A stretch of DNA of 64,000 nt from Streptomyces echinoruber (lineage in GTDB: Bacteria; Actinomycetota; Actinomycetes; Streptomycetales; Streptomycetaceae): contig NZ_BMWH01000003.1 in the NCBI RefSeq assembly GCF_014651135.1, positions 388,261 to 452,260 on the forward strand. Direction: 5' to 3'. The position numbers and the translations under genes are program-made. Positions within the stretch are counted from its first letter, which is position 1, and every line of letters starts with the position of its first letter. The notes under the pieces were generated by a model. The model had not been told where the DNA came from, did not search any database, and was given only the letters and a program-made list of their open reading frames with translations. Shown in pieces: positions 20,136 through 29,085 of this stretch.

Positions 20136-22388
20136 GTGGCACCCCTCGCGCGTTGGTGCGTCCGGCACCGCCTGCTCGCCGTCCTGCTCTGGCTCCTCGC
20201 CCTCGGCGGGGTGACCGCGGCGGCGTCGGTGGCCGGACCGGCGTACTCGAACGACTACGCGGTCCCCGGCACCGAGGCGAACCGCGCCGGTCAGCTGCTG
20301 GAGAAAGGTTTCCCCGGGCATGGCGGCGACAGCGACACCGTCGTCTGGCACACCCCGTCCGGCACCGTCCGGGCCGCCGACGTGGAACAGGCCATGACCC
20401 GCACCCTGGACCGGATCGCGGACCTGCCCGGGGTGGCCGCCGTCGCCAGCCCCTACCAGGGCCAGGGCGGCGGCCGGATCAGCGGTGACGGGCGCACCGC
20501 CTACGCCACCGTCACCTTCGACCGCCCCGCCAAGGACATCCCCGAGGACCAGGCGCGGGCCGTGGTCGCCGCGGCGAAGGCCGCCGAGACTGACGGGCTG
20601 CAGGTCGAGCTGGGCGGCAACGCCGTCGCGCTCACCCAGTCCTCCGGCGGGCACACCGCCGAGGCCGTCGGCGTGGTCGTCGCCGCCGTGGTGCTCTTCC
20701 TCGCCTTCGGCTCGCTCGCCGCCTCCCTGCTGCCCATCGCCACCGCCCTGGTCGGCGTCGGCACCGCCTGTGCCGGCATCGGACTGCTCGGCCACGTCAT
20801 GGCCGTCGCCGACTTCGCGCCCATGCTCGGCCTGCTCGTCGGGCTCGGTGTGGGCATCGACTACGCGCTGTTCATCGTCACCCGCCACCGGCGCGGCCTG
20901 AAGCGCGGCCTGAGCGTCACCGAGGCTGCCACGAACGCCGTCGCCACCACGGGACGCGCGGTCGTCTTCGCGGGTGCGACCGTTTGCATCGCGCTGCTCG
21001 GGATGCTGGTCCTCCGCCTCGACTTCCTCAACGGCGTCGCCGTCGCCGCCGCGCTGACCGTCGTTCTGACCGTCGCGGCCTCGGTGACCCTGCTGCCCGC
21101 GCTGCTGTCGTTCATCGGCCCGCGCGCCCTCAGCCGCCGGGAGCGGCGCCGGCTCGCCGAGCACGGGCCGCGGCCGGAGCTGCCCACGGGGCTCGCGGCG
21201 CGCTGGTCGGCGTTGGTGGAACGCCACCCCAAGGTGCTCGGCGCCCTCGCCGTGGCCGTCGTCACCGTCCTCGCCCTGCCCACGCTCTCCCTCCACCTGG
21301 GCACCTCCGACCAGGGCAACGACCCCGCCGCCTCGACCACCCGCAAGGCCTACGACCTGCTCGCCGACGGCTTCGGACCCGGCGTCAACGGCCCCCTCAC
21401 CCTGGTCACCAAGGTCCGCGGCGCCAAGGACCGGCTCGCGCTGGACAACCTCGACGCCACCCTGCGCGCCACCGACGGCGTCGCCGCGGTCACCCCGGTG
21501 ACGTACAACACCCGCGGCGACACCGCCCACCTCACCGTCGTGCCCGCCTTCGCGCCCCAGTCGCAGCGGACCAGCGCACTCGTCGACCGGCTGCGCGAGC
21601 GGGTGCTGCCCCGCGCCGAGGCCGGCACCTCCCTCGACGTGCTCGTCGGCGGCGTCACCGCCGGCTACGACGACTTCGCCTCCGTGATCGTCGGCAAGCT
21701 GCCGCTGTTCGTCGGCGCCGTCATCGGGCTGGGCTGCGTACTGCTGCTGCTCGCCTTCCGATCGGTCGGCATCCCGCTGAAGGCCGCCGCCATGAACATC
21801 GCCGCGGTCGCCGCCGCGTTCGGCATCGTCGTGGCGATCTTCCAGTGGGGCTGGGGCAGCGAACTCCTCGGCCTGGGCCGCGCCGGGCCCATCGAACCCT
21901 TCCTGCCCGTGATCATGGTGTCGGTCCTCTTCGGCCTCTCCATGGACTACCAGGTCTTCCTGGTCAGCCGGATGTACGAGGAGTGGCTGGAGACCGGCGA
22001 CAACCGCCGTGCCGTCCGCGTCGGCCTCGCCGAGACCAGCCGCGTGATCAACTCCGCGGCGGTCATCATGATCTCCGTCTTCCTCGCCTTCGTGCTCAGC
22101 GGCGACCGCACGATCGCGATGTTCGGCATCGCGCTCGCCTCCGCCGTCGCCCTCGACGCGTTCGTCCTGCGCACCCTCCTGGTGCCGGCCCTCATGCACC
22201 TGCTCGGCGGCGCCAACTGGTGGCTGCCCCGCCGGCTCGACCGGTGCCTGCCGCGCATCAGCATCGAACCGCCCGAGTGCCGCGCCGCCCATGAGAGGCC
22301 GGCCGCCGCGACGGACGCCGAGGCGGCGGACGTCCTGGCGGAGCGGACGGAGGAGCGGAAGCGGGATGTACGCGATATCCCTGGGTGA
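20136..22388 (+). CDS. MMPL/RND-family membrane exporter
   Basis: A 750-residue MMPL protein, the actinobacterial branch of RND transporters that export lipids or drugs using the proton gradient. Two repeats are visible. Each has an N-terminal helix, a large extracytoplasmic loop (about residues 40-160 and 390-520) and five clustered helices. In the first cluster GVGIDYALFIVTRHR near residue 245 carries the conserved Asp-Tyr pair; the matching place in the second is GLSMDYQVFLVSRM near residue 605. GTG start. The 3' end overlaps the acetyltransferase gene by 23 bp. No dedicated regulator is adjacent; the upstream dyad suggests control. Substrate unknown. Confidence 0.92.
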   Translation: MAPLARWCVRHRLLAVLLWLLALGGVTAAASVAGPAYSNDYAVPGTEANRAGQLLEKGFPGHGGDSDTVVWHTPSGTVRAADVEQAMTRTLDRIADLPGVAAVASPYQGQGGGRISGDGRTAYATVTFDRPAKDIPEDQARAVVAAAKAAETDGLQVELGGNAVALTQSSGGHTAEAVGVVVAAVVLFLAFGSLAASLLPIATALVGVGTACAGIGLLGHVMAVADFAPMLGLLVGLGVGIDYALFIVTRHRRGLKRGLSVTEAATNAVATTGRAVVFAGATVCIALLGMLVLRLDFLNGVAVAAALTVVLTVAASVTLLPALLSFIGPRALSRRERRRLAEHGPRPELPTGLAARWSALVERHPKVLGALAVAVVTVLALPTLSLHLGTSDQGNDPAASTTRKAYDLLADGFGPGVNGPLTLVTKVRGAKDRLALDNLDATLRATDGVAAVTPVTYNTRGDTAHLTVVPAFAPQSQRTSALVDRLRERVLPRAEAGTSLDVLVGGVTAGYDDFASVIVGKLPLFVGAVIGLGCVLLLLAFRSVGIPLKAAAMNIAAVAAAFGIVVAIFQWGWGSELLGLGRAGPIEPFLPVIMVSVLFGLSMDYQVFLVSRMYEEWLETGDNRRAVRVGLAETSRVINSAAVIMISVFLAFVLSGDRTIAMFGIALASAVALDAFVLRTLLVPALMHLLGGANWWLPRRLDRCLPRISIEPPECRAAHERPAAATDAEAADVLAERTEERKRDVRDIPG

Positions 22389-22941
22389 CGACGGCGCCGA
22401 ACTGCGGCCGCTGGAGCCCTGGCACGCCGAGGAGTTCCTCGCCCACCTGAACCGGGGCCGGGAGTTCATCAACCGGCACATCGCCTTCGGGGCGGACGCC
22501 ACCGACGTGGACTCCGCTCGGGCGGTGCTGCAGTCGTACGCCGACAAACGCGCGGCCGACAGCGGCTTCCTGCACGGGCTGTGGCGGGAGGGGAAGCTGG
22601 TCGGCGGGCTGTTGTTCCGCGTCTTCGACGCCGCGCGCGGCATCTGTGAGCTGGGCTGCCGGCTGGAGCCGGCGGGCACCGGACGGGGACTGGTCACGCG
22701 CGGCGCGCGGGTGCTCGTCGACTGGGCGTTTGACGAGCGCGGCATGCACCGTGTGGAGTGGCATGTGTCGTCCGCCAACGAGGCCGGCATCAACGTGGCA
22801 CGGCGGCTCGGCATGACCCGCGAGGGAGTGCTCCGCGAGAGCCACCCGTACCGGGGCGTGCGCCAGGACATCGAGATCTGGTCGGTGCTCGCCCCCGAAT
22901 GGCGTGCGGCACGCGCGCACACCGGTCACCACGACCGTTAA
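22366..22941 (+). CDS. GNAT acetyltransferase, RimJ/RimL type
   Basis: A 191-residue acetyl-CoA-dependent N-acetyltransferase of the ribosomal-protein (Acetyltransf_3) type. Seen: LRPLEPWHAEEFLAHLNRG near the start, a central ICELGCRLEPAGTGRGLVTRG (acetyl-CoA loop variant), the HRVEWHVSSANEAGINVARRLG segment and a LRESHPYRGVRQDIEIWSVL ending. The ATG at 22366 lies inside the end of the MMPL gene, with GGAGGAGCGGAAG before it, so the two are translationally coupled. The target may be a protein N-terminus or a small amine. Confidence 0.88.
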   Translation: MYAISLGDDGAELRPLEPWHAEEFLAHLNRGREFINRHIAFGADATDVDSARAVLQSYADKRAADSGFLHGLWREGKLVGGLLFRVFDAARGICELGCRLEPAGTGRGLVTRGARVLVDWAFDERGMHRVEWHVSSANEAGINVARRLGMTREGVLRESHPYRGVRQDIEIWSVLAPEWRAARAHTGHHDR

Positions 22942-22976
22942 GAAACCTCTCAGACTACGTCCGTACGGTGCGAGGC

Positions 22977-23564
22977 ATGGGAACCAAGACTGGAGACGAG
23001 GCCGGGGCCACGGCGGAGACCGGGGCGACCGAGGCCGCCGGGGCCGCCGGGGAACGGCACGACGAGGAGGCGGCGGACCGCACCGGGACCGACGCCGGGG
23101 CGCAGGCGGCGGAGGCGGACGCCGCGGTGGCGGAGGACGACGCCGGCGCCCGGCAGGAGCCCGCGGGCCCCTCCGGCGTCGGGCAGGGCGCGGGCGCCGT
23201 CGTCTCCGCCGTGCTGGGCCTCGTCTCGCTCACCGGCGGCTGGATCGGCACCGTCGCCGGTGCGCGCGAGCAGCTCATCGGCCAGCTGCAGACGTCCACC
23301 TCCGCGACCGTCGCCCAGCAGATCAAGGAGGTCTACGGCGACGCGTGGCGGACCACCGCCCTGTGGGCCGGCCTGTTCGCCCTGGCCGCGCTGGTCACCG
23401 GCGTCGTCGTGCTGGCCAGGCCCGCCTTCGGCGCGCCCGGACGGCCGCAGGCCGCGTGGATCAAGTCGGTCGCCTGGGCGGGCGTCACCCTCGGCGTCGT
23501 CGGCCTGCTGCTGGCCGTTCTGAAGTACACCGGCGTGCTGCTCGGCCTGCCGTCGGCGAGCTGA
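22977..23564 (+). CDS. Membrane protein with acidic low-complexity N-terminus
   Basis: A 195-residue protein: residues 1-65 are Ala/Glu/Asp/Gly-rich and probably disordered, followed by hydrophobic segments (AGAVVSAVLGLVSLTGGWIG, TTALWAGLFALAALVTGVVV and WAGVTLGVVGLLLAVL). Between the first two is a soluble loop with REQLIGQLQTSTSATVAQQ. Family not recognised. TACGGT seven bases before the ATG points to a near-leaderless transcript. Its layout resembles the protein at 19400. Confidence 0.78.
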   Translation: MGTKTGDEAGATAETGATEAAGAAGERHDEEAADRTGTDAGAQAAEADAAVAEDDAGARQEPAGPSGVGQGAGAVVSAVLGLVSLTGGWIGTVAGAREQLIGQLQTSTSATVAQQIKEVYGDAWRTTALWAGLFALAALVTGVVVLARPAFGAPGRPQAAWIKSVAWAGVTLGVVGLLLAVLKYTGVLLGLPSAS

Positions 23565-23654
23565 GCCGCGCGGCGCACCGCCTCCGGGGCGCGACCGCTT
23601 CCGCGGCACGCACCGCTCCCCGCGAGGCGCGGGCCGGCGTGGCGTCTTAGTCCG

Positions 23655-23703
23655 GTGAGGGGTCTCAGGACACCGCCTTACGGCGGGTCTTGGGACCCCT
23701 CAC
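23655..23703 (+). terminator. Long hairpin, probable terminator
   Basis: GTGAGGGGTCTCAGGACACC and the matching GGGTCTTGGGACCCCTCAC form a 20-bp-plus imperfect stem with a small loop. It lies 90 bp after the membrane protein gene. No T-tract follows, as is common in Streptomyces. The rest of 23565-23873 has no gene. Confidence 0.7.
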
Positions 23704-23797
23704 GTGTGTCTAAGACCCCGCCGGCCACCGAAGATGCGGAACTCTCCCGATGTGGCCCACCCCCCTGGGACCGGAGGCTTGAGGCGTCGCGGAAAGC

Positions 23798-23853
23798 GGC
23801 ACCGACACCGGCACCGGGACCGGCACCAGAACCGGCACCAGAACCGGCACCGG
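23798..23853. repeat. 12-bp repeat GGCACC(A/G)(G/A)(A/C)ACC type
   Basis: About four to five copies of a GGCACCAGAACC-like unit lie just upstream of the small gene at 23874. Probably slippage-derived. Confidence 0.8.
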
Positions 23854-23873
23854 TCCTTCCACAGGGAGACACG

Positions 23874-24047
23874 ATGTTCGCCTACGAACTCCACCAGGCC
23901 CGCTCCGCCGACCTCCTCCGCGAGGCCGCCCGGCACCGCCTCGCCCAGGAGGCCCTCCGCCACCGCCGCTCCGCCACGCGCCACCGGGCGCAGGACCGCT
24001 CCCCTACCGACCGGTCCCGGCGGCACTGGTTCACGCGGGCCGCGTGA
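23874..24047 (+). CDS. Small basic protein, 57 residues
   Basis: Starts MFAYELHQARSADLLREAARH and ends RRHWFTRAA; very rich in Arg and Ala with a likely amphipathic helix. AGGGAG sits five bases before the ATG, a strong ribosome site. I recall similar small proteins (MFxYELxQxRSAEL) recurring across Streptomyces, but no function is known. Its stop overlaps a GTG that is in frame with the large LAL regulator, so coupling with that gene is possible. Confidence 0.75.
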   Translation: MFAYELHQARSADLLREAARHRLAQEALRHRRSATRHRAQDRSPTDRSRRHWFTRAA

Positions 24048-24172
24048 GCGCGGGGGAGGCCCGGCCGGCGGCCGCCGCGGCCCCGGGCGTCCTCGCGACG
24101 CCGCCCCGGCGCCCCCGGGCGGTGCCCGCCGCGGCGGCGGACACCGCGTCCGCGGCGGCGGACACCGCACCC

Positions 24173-24220
24173 ACCCCGGCAGCGGGCACCGCGCCCACCC
24201 CGGCAGCGGGCACCGCGCCC
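24173..24220. repeat. 24-bp tandem duplication
   Basis: ACCCCGGCAGCGGGCACCGC followed by GCCC is present twice in perfect tandem (24173-24196 and 24197-24220). It lies in the long in-frame extension upstream of the LAL regulator start. Confidence 0.95.
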
Positions 24221-24310
24221 GCCGCGGACCGTGCCGCGCGGCCCGCCGCGGGCTCTGCCGTGCGCAAAACCAGTGCCGGGCTGTCGGACCCCCGTGCCAT
24301 GCTCGGGGCC

Positions 24311-27300
24311 GTGGAGACAAGGTCCGTCAGTCCGGTGTTCGTCGGTCGCGACGACGAGTTGGAGATGCTCGACCAGGCGCTCGCCCGAGCCGGCACGGGG
24401 GAGCCGCAGACCCTGCTGATCGCCGGTGAGGCGGGCGTCGGCAAGACGCGCCTGGTGGAGGAGTTCGCCGGCGCGGCCGGCCGGCGGGGGGCCGTCGTGG
24501 CGCTCGGCGGCTGCGTGGAGATCGGCGCGGACGGGCTGCCGTTCGCCCCGTTCTCCGCCGCGCTGCGCGCCCTGCGCCGGGAGCTGCCCGGGGAACTGGC
24601 CGCCGCGGCCGCCGGGCAGGAGGAGGAACTCGCCCGGCTGCTGCCGGAGTTGGGCCAGGCCCGCGCGGGACGGCACGACGAGGAGGGCATGGCCCGCCTG
24701 TTCGAGCTCACCGCGCGCCTGCTGGAGCGCGTCGCCGCCGACCGGACCGTCGTCGTCGCCCTGGAGGACCTGCACTGGGCCGACGCCTCCACCCGCCACC
24801 TGCTCGCCTACCTGCTGCGTACCCTGCGCACCGGCCGCCTGGTGGTGCTGGCCACCTACCGCTCCGACGACATCCACCGCCGCCACCCGCTGCGCCCGCT
24901 GCTCGCCGAACTGGACCGGCTGCGCACCGTCCGCCGCCTGGAGCTGCGCCGTTTCACCCGCGACGAGGTGGCCCGCCAGATCGCCGGCATCCTCGCCGCC
25001 GAACCCGACCCCGACCAGGTCGACGACATCTTCCGCCGTTCCGACGGCAACGCCTTCTTCGTCGAGGAACTCGCCGTCGCCGCGGCCGAGGGCGGCTGCG
25101 CCGGACTCACCGACTCCCTGCGCGATCTGCTGCTGGTCCGCGTGGAGGGCCTGCCCGAACCGGCCCAGCGCGTGGTGCGCGTCGTCGCCGAGGGCGGCTC
25201 CCGCGTCGAGTACCGGCTGCTCGCCGCGGTGGCCCGGCTCGCCGAGGACGACCTCATCGAGGCGCTGCGGGCGGCCGTGAACGCCGGCATCCTCACCCCC
25301 ACGCCCGACGGCGACGGCTACCGCTTCCGGCACGCCCTGGTCCGCGAGGCCGTCGCCGACGACCTGCTGCCCGGCGAGCGCTCCCGCCTCAACCGCCGTT
25401 ACGCCGAAGCCCTGGAGGCCGACCCGACACTCGTCCCCGCCGACGAGCGCGCCACCCGCCTGGCCAGCTACTGGTACCACGCCCACGACCCCGCCAAGGC
25501 CCTGCCCGCCGTCCTGGACGCCTCCGTCGAGGCCCGCGCCCGCCACGCCTACAGCGAGCAACTCCGGCTCCTGGAGCGGGCGATGGAGCTGTGGGACGCC
25601 GCCCCGCAGGAGGTGCGGGCCACCCTGCGCCCCGTCGACCACGCCGAGGTGTATCCCCCCTGCGGCCGTGACCCGCAGGCCGCGCCCCTGCGCTACCTCG
25701 ACCTCATGGCCGAGGCCGCCGTCGCCGGACGCTTCTGCGGCGAACGCGAACGCGCCCTGCAGATCACCAAGCGCGCCCTGCGCCTGCTCCAGGACGAGGG
25801 GGACTCCTCCCCCGGCTCTCAGCCGGGTCCGGGCAGCGGGGACTCCCACCGCGCCGCCTGGTTCTGGATCCAGCGCTCCCGTCTGGTGCAGTCCCTGGCC
25901 CGCGGCGACGGCTGGCGCGAACTGGCCACCGCCCAGGAGCTGATGCGCGGCCTGCCGCCCTCGGAGGTGCACGCCGAGGTGCTCGCCAACGTCGCCAACT
26001 GGTCGATGCTGCACGCCCCCGGCCCGGACGCGCTGTCCGCCGCCGAGCGGGCCGTGGAGTACGCGCGCATGGTCGGCGCCCGCGAGATCGAGCTCAACGC
26101 CCGCCTCACCCTGGGCGGTCTCACCGTCGACGCCGGCGATGTAGAGGCGGGTCTGGCCGAGATGCGCGAGGTCATCGAGCGGGCGCTGGCCGAGGGCGTG
26201 CCGCAGGTCGCGGCCCGCGCCTACGTCAACCTGCCCTCCGAGCTGGAGTCGGTGGGCCGCAGCCGGGAGGCCGTGCCGATCCTGGAGGAGGGCATCGCCT
26301 TCACCCGCCGGTTCGGCCAGGTGGACTCCGAGGCCTGGGTGTGGGGCAACCTGTCCGACTCGCTGTACTCGCTCGGCCGCTGGGACGAGGCCGCACGGGC
26401 CGCCGCGCAGGCGCTGTCGGTGGGGCACAGCGCCAAACCGCAGGGCACGGGCGCGTTCAAGCTCGCCCACATCTCCCTCAGCCGCGGCGACGTGGCCGCC
26501 GCCGCCCGGCACCTGGCCGCCGGCCGCGCCCACTTCGGCACCCACGACCCCATGCCCCAGCAGTGGATCCCCGAGGCCCGCGTCGCCCTCGGGGTCGCCG
26601 TCGGCGAGGGCCGCTTCCTCGACGCCCGGGAAGCCCTGGTGCGCGCCCTGGACGCCGGGTTCCCGCCGGGCACCCACCGCTACGCCTGGCCGCTGCTGCG
26701 GGCCGCCGCCACCGCCGAGGCCGACGCCCGTGCCCTGCCCGCCGCCGCGCCGGGCCGCGCCGGGATCCTGGAGCGGCTCACCGAGGCGGTCCGCACCACC
26801 ACCACGGGCGCGCCCGTCTGGGACGCCCACCAGCAGTGGGCCCGCGCCGAGTTGCACCGCGTCACCGGCCGGGACACCCCCGACCTGTGGAACGAGGTGG
26901 TCACCGCCTTCGAACGTCTGGAGCGGCCCTACGACCTCGCCCGCGTCCGGTACCGCCTGGCCGCCGCCCTGCTCGCCGCCGGCGACACCGACCGGGAGCG
27001 GGCCACCGAGCTGCTGCGGCTGGCGCACGCCGTCGCCAGCCACCTGGGCGCGCGTCCGCTCGCCGAGGCCGTCGCCCTGCTCGCCCAGCGCGCCCGCCTG
27101 CCGCTCGCCCGCGACCCGCGGCCGGCGTCCGCCGACCCCGCCGACGCCCTCGGCCTGACCAGCCGGGAGCGGGACGTGCTGCGCCTGGTCGCCGCCGGCC
27201 GCACCAACCGGCAGATAGCCGAGGAGCTGTTCATCTCCCCGAAGACGGCCAGCGTCCACGTCTCCAACATCCTCGCCAAGCTGGGCGTCTCCGGCCGCGG

Positions 27301-27373
27301 CGAGGCGGCCGCGGTGGCGCACCGGGTCGGGCTGGTGGCGGAGGAGTCCGGTGACCGGCTGGTGGCGGGATGA
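24311..27373 (+). CDS. LAL-type LuxR family regulator with AAA ATPase domain
   Basis: A large (about 1020-residue) ATP-binding LuxR-type activator. Seen from the chosen start: VFVGRDDELEMLDQALA, Walker A AGEAGVGKTRLVEEF near residue 35, Walker B VVALEDLHWADASTRHLL, then a long TPR-like helical middle. The C-terminal LuxR HTH is LTSRERDVLRLVAAG plus NRQIAEELFISPKTASVHVSNIL. Such proteins are signal-responsive activators. The frame is open back to GTG 24044, which overlaps the previous stop. That 89-residue extension is repetitive Ala/Pro, so I prefer GTG 24311, seven bases after CATGCT and at the usual family start; ATG 24299 is another choice. Targets are unknown. Confidence 0.85.
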   Translation: METRSVSPVFVGRDDELEMLDQALARAGTGEPQTLLIAGEAGVGKTRLVEEFAGAAGRRGAVVALGGCVEIGADGLPFAPFSAALRALRRELPGELAAAAAGQEEELARLLPELGQARAGRHDEEGMARLFELTARLLERVAADRTVVVALEDLHWADASTRHLLAYLLRTLRTGRLVVLATYRSDDIHRRHPLRPLLAELDRLRTVRRLELRRFTRDEVARQIAGILAAEPDPDQVDDIFRRSDGNAFFVEELAVAAAEGGCAGLTDSLRDLLLVRVEGLPEPAQRVVRVVAEGGSRVEYRLLAAVARLAEDDLIEALRAAVNAGILTPTPDGDGYRFRHALVREAVADDLLPGERSRLNRRYAEALEADPTLVPADERATRLASYWYHAHDPAKALPAVLDASVEARARHAYSEQLRLLERAMELWDAAPQEVRATLRPVDHAEVYPPCGRDPQAAPLRYLDLMAEAAVAGRFCGERERALQITKRALRLLQDEGDSSPGSQPGPGSGDSHRAAWFWIQRSRLVQSLARGDGWRELATAQELMRGLPPSEVHAEVLANVANWSMLHAPGPDALSAAERAVEYARMVGAREIELNARLTLGGLTVDAGDVEAGLAEMREVIERALAEGVPQVAARAYVNLPSELESVGRSREAVPILEEGIAFTRRFGQVDSEAWVWGNLSDSLYSLGRWDEAARAAAQALSVGHSAKPQGTGAFKLAHISLSRGDVAAAARHLAAGRAHFGTHDPMPQQWIPEARVALGVAVGEGRFLDAREALVRALDAGFPPGTHRYAWPLLRAAATAEADARALPAAAPGRAGILERLTEAVRTTTTGAPVWDAHQQWARAELHRVTGRDTPDLWNEVVTAFERLERPYDLARVRYRLAAALLAAGDTDRERATELLRLAHAVASHLGARPLAEAVALLAQRARLPLARDPRPASADPADALGLTSRERDVLRLVAAGRTNRQIAEELFISPKTASVHVSNILAKLGVSGRGEAAAVAHRVGLVAEESGDRLVAG

Positions 27374-27445
27374 TGGACGGGGACCCGCGGACCGCCGGTC
27401 CGCACCGTGCTTCCCCGGCCGCCCCGCGGCCCGGAGAGGAGAACG

Positions 27446-27625
27446 ATGTTCAACGTCTTCGAGGAACTGTTCGCACCGGGCCGCAAGCACACCCACGACG
27501 AGGAGAAACGGCTGGAGCTCAGCCGTGAGGAGGTGGGCGACAGCGACCCCGGACGCGGGCCGATAGACCTCGCGTCGGGCAAGGCCGTCATACGGCTGCC
27601 CCGGCGCGCGCGGAACGAGGGGTGA
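27446..27625 (+). CDS. DUF6191-like small protein
   Basis: A 59-residue protein starting MFNVFEELFAPGRKHTHDEEK with the end PIDLASGKAVIRLP, the pattern of the DUF6191 family common in streptomycetes. GGAGAGGAG lies five bases before the ATG. It follows the LAL regulator by 72 bp and is convergent with the sugar dehydrogenase gene, only 12 bp away. Function unknown. Confidence 0.85.
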   Translation: MFNVFEELFAPGRKHTHDEEKRLELSREEVGDSDPGRGPIDLASGKAVIRLPRRARNEG

Positions 27626-27637
27626 CGGGGGCGCGCC

Positions 27638-28795
27638 TCACGTCACCCGCAGCTCCAGGATCCGGTCGTCGCCCCGGCGCGGCCGGCCCCGGCCGTCGGT
27701 GTTGCTGGTCACCAGCCACAGCCGGTCGCCGCCCGCCGGCACCACGGTGCGCAGCCGGCCAAAGTCGCCGGTGAGGAACGCCTGCGGCGCGGCCGAGGTG
27801 TGGGTGCCGGCGAGCGGAACGCGCCACAGCCGCTGCCCCCTCAGGGCGGCCATCCAGACCGAGCCCTTGGCGTAGGCGATGCCGCTGGGGGAGGCGTCGT
27901 CGGTGTGCCACTGGGCGACCGGGTCGTGGTACCGCGGGTCGCCGGACCGGCCCTCGGCGTCCGGCCAGCCGTAGTTGCCGCCCGGTGCGATCGCGTTGAG
28001 CTCGTCCCAGGTGTCCTGGCCGAACTCGGAGGCGAACAGGCGCTGCCTGCCGTCCCAGGCCAGGCCCTGCACATTGCGGTGGCCGTAGGTGTACACGACG
28101 GAGCCGGGGAACGGGTTGCCGGGCGCGGGCTCGCCCTCCGGCGTCATCCGCAGGATCTTGCCGCCCAGCGACTTCCGGTCCTGCGCCAGGTCGCGCTCGC
28201 CGCTCTCGCCGGTGCCCGCGTACAGCATCCCGTCGGGGCCGAAGGCGATCCGGCCGCCGTTGTGGATGGCGCCCTTCGGGATGCCCTTGAAGACGGTGTC
28301 GGGCGCGCCGAGCTGCTCACCGGCCGGCTTCTTCGCGTCGTACAGCATCCGTACGATGCGGTTGTCCGAGGCCGAGGTGAAGTACGCGTAGACCATGTGG
28401 TCGGAGGCGTAGTGCGGCGACAGGGCGATGCCGAGCAGGCCGCCCTCGCCGGCCGGCGACACCCCCGACACCTCGCCCAGTACCGTCTTGCGGCCGCTGC
28501 CGGTGTCGATCCGGGTGATCGTGCCGTCGTCCCGTGAGGAGACCAGCAGGTCCCCGTCGGGCAGCGGCGCCAGCCCCCACGGCGTCTTCAGGCCGTCCGC
28601 GACGGTCCGCAGCACCTTCACCGACCCCTTCGCCGGCGGTGTCTCCTCCGCCGCTCGCCCAGGGGCCGACGCCCCGGCGCCGGCGCGGCTCGGCGCCGTA
28701 CCGCCGTGGGACGGGCCCGTGCCGTCCCCGGAGCAGCCGGCCGCCAGCAGGAGCGACGCCGCGGCCAGCGCGGTCGCCACAGCTCGACGTTGCAC
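27638..28795 (-). CDS. PQQ-dependent aldose sugar dehydrogenase-like lipoprotein
   Basis: A 385-residue exported beta-propeller of the soluble glucose/sorbosone dehydrogenase family (YliI-like), expected to oxidise sugars with PQQ at the outer membrane face. The lipoprotein signal is clear: QRRAVATALAAASLLLAAGC with a lipobox Cys. Seen: GLKTPWGLAPLPDGDLLVS, GEGGLLGIALSPHY, IHNGGRIAFGPDGMLYAGTGE, YGHRNVQGLAWD and NYGWPDAEG. GTG 28795 gives a typical short lipoprotein n-region, with GAAGGG upstream. An ATG at 28837 with GAGGGG is the alternative and adds 14 residues. Whether the host makes PQQ is not visible here. Confidence 0.88.
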   Translation of the reverse strand: MQRRAVATALAAASLLLAAGCSGDGTGPSHGGTAPSRAGAGASAPGRAAEETPPAKGSVKVLRTVADGLKTPWGLAPLPDGDLLVSSRDDGTITRIDTGSGRKTVLGEVSGVSPAGEGGLLGIALSPHYASDHMVYAYFTSASDNRIVRMLYDAKKPAGEQLGAPDTVFKGIPKGAIHNGGRIAFGPDGMLYAGTGESGERDLAQDRKSLGGKILRMTPEGEPAPGNPFPGSVVYTYGHRNVQGLAWDGRQRLFASEFGQDTWDELNAIAPGGNYGWPDAEGRSGDPRYHDPVAQWHTDDASPSGIAYAKGSVWMAALRGQRLWRVPLAGTHTSAAPQAFLTGDFGRLRTVVPAGGDRLWLVTSNTDGRGRPRRGDDRILELRVT

Positions 28796-28966
28796 GATCG
28801 TGGTCCCTTCGGCAGGGGTGCTCTCCCTGTCAGACATCGCTCGCCCCTCAGGAGTTCCCGGCCCGGGGAATGTCGCACGAACCGGGGAACGGCGCGGCGC
28901 ACCGGAGGCGCACCGGCGGACGGCCGGAAAGCCACCCCGGGGCACAACCGCGTCCGCCCCGCGAAG

Positions 28967-29085
28967 CCCCTCAGCCCCGGGCCCCCAGTCCCGGGCCCCT
29001 CAGTCCCGGGCCCCTCAGTCCCGGGCCCCTCAGTCCCAGGCCCCTCAGTCCCAGGCCCCCCAGTCCCAGGCCCCTCAGTCCCAGG
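28967..29085. repeat. 15-bp tandem repeat, eight copies, over the AKR stop codon
   Basis: CCCCTCAGTCCCGGG or CCCCTCAGTCCCAGG is repeated eight times with exact period 15 (one copy is 14). The last copy holds the stop (TCA at 29075) and final codons SWD of the leftward aldo/keto reductase. The other seven copies extend the array away from the gene and create further in-register stop codons. Confidence 0.95.

Noticed and set aside
24044..24310. Longer start of the LAL regulator
   Set aside because: The extension is Ala/Pro low complexity with a 24-bp duplication; family proteins begin near VETRSVSPVFVGR. Kept only as an alternative.
23882..27496. 1204-codon open frame opposite the LAL regulator
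   Set aside because: Antisense shadow; the plus strand carries clear Walker and LuxR motifs and normal codon bias.
28967..29085. CRISPR array
   Set aside because: The 15-bp units are directly adjacent with no spacers, and no cas genes are present.
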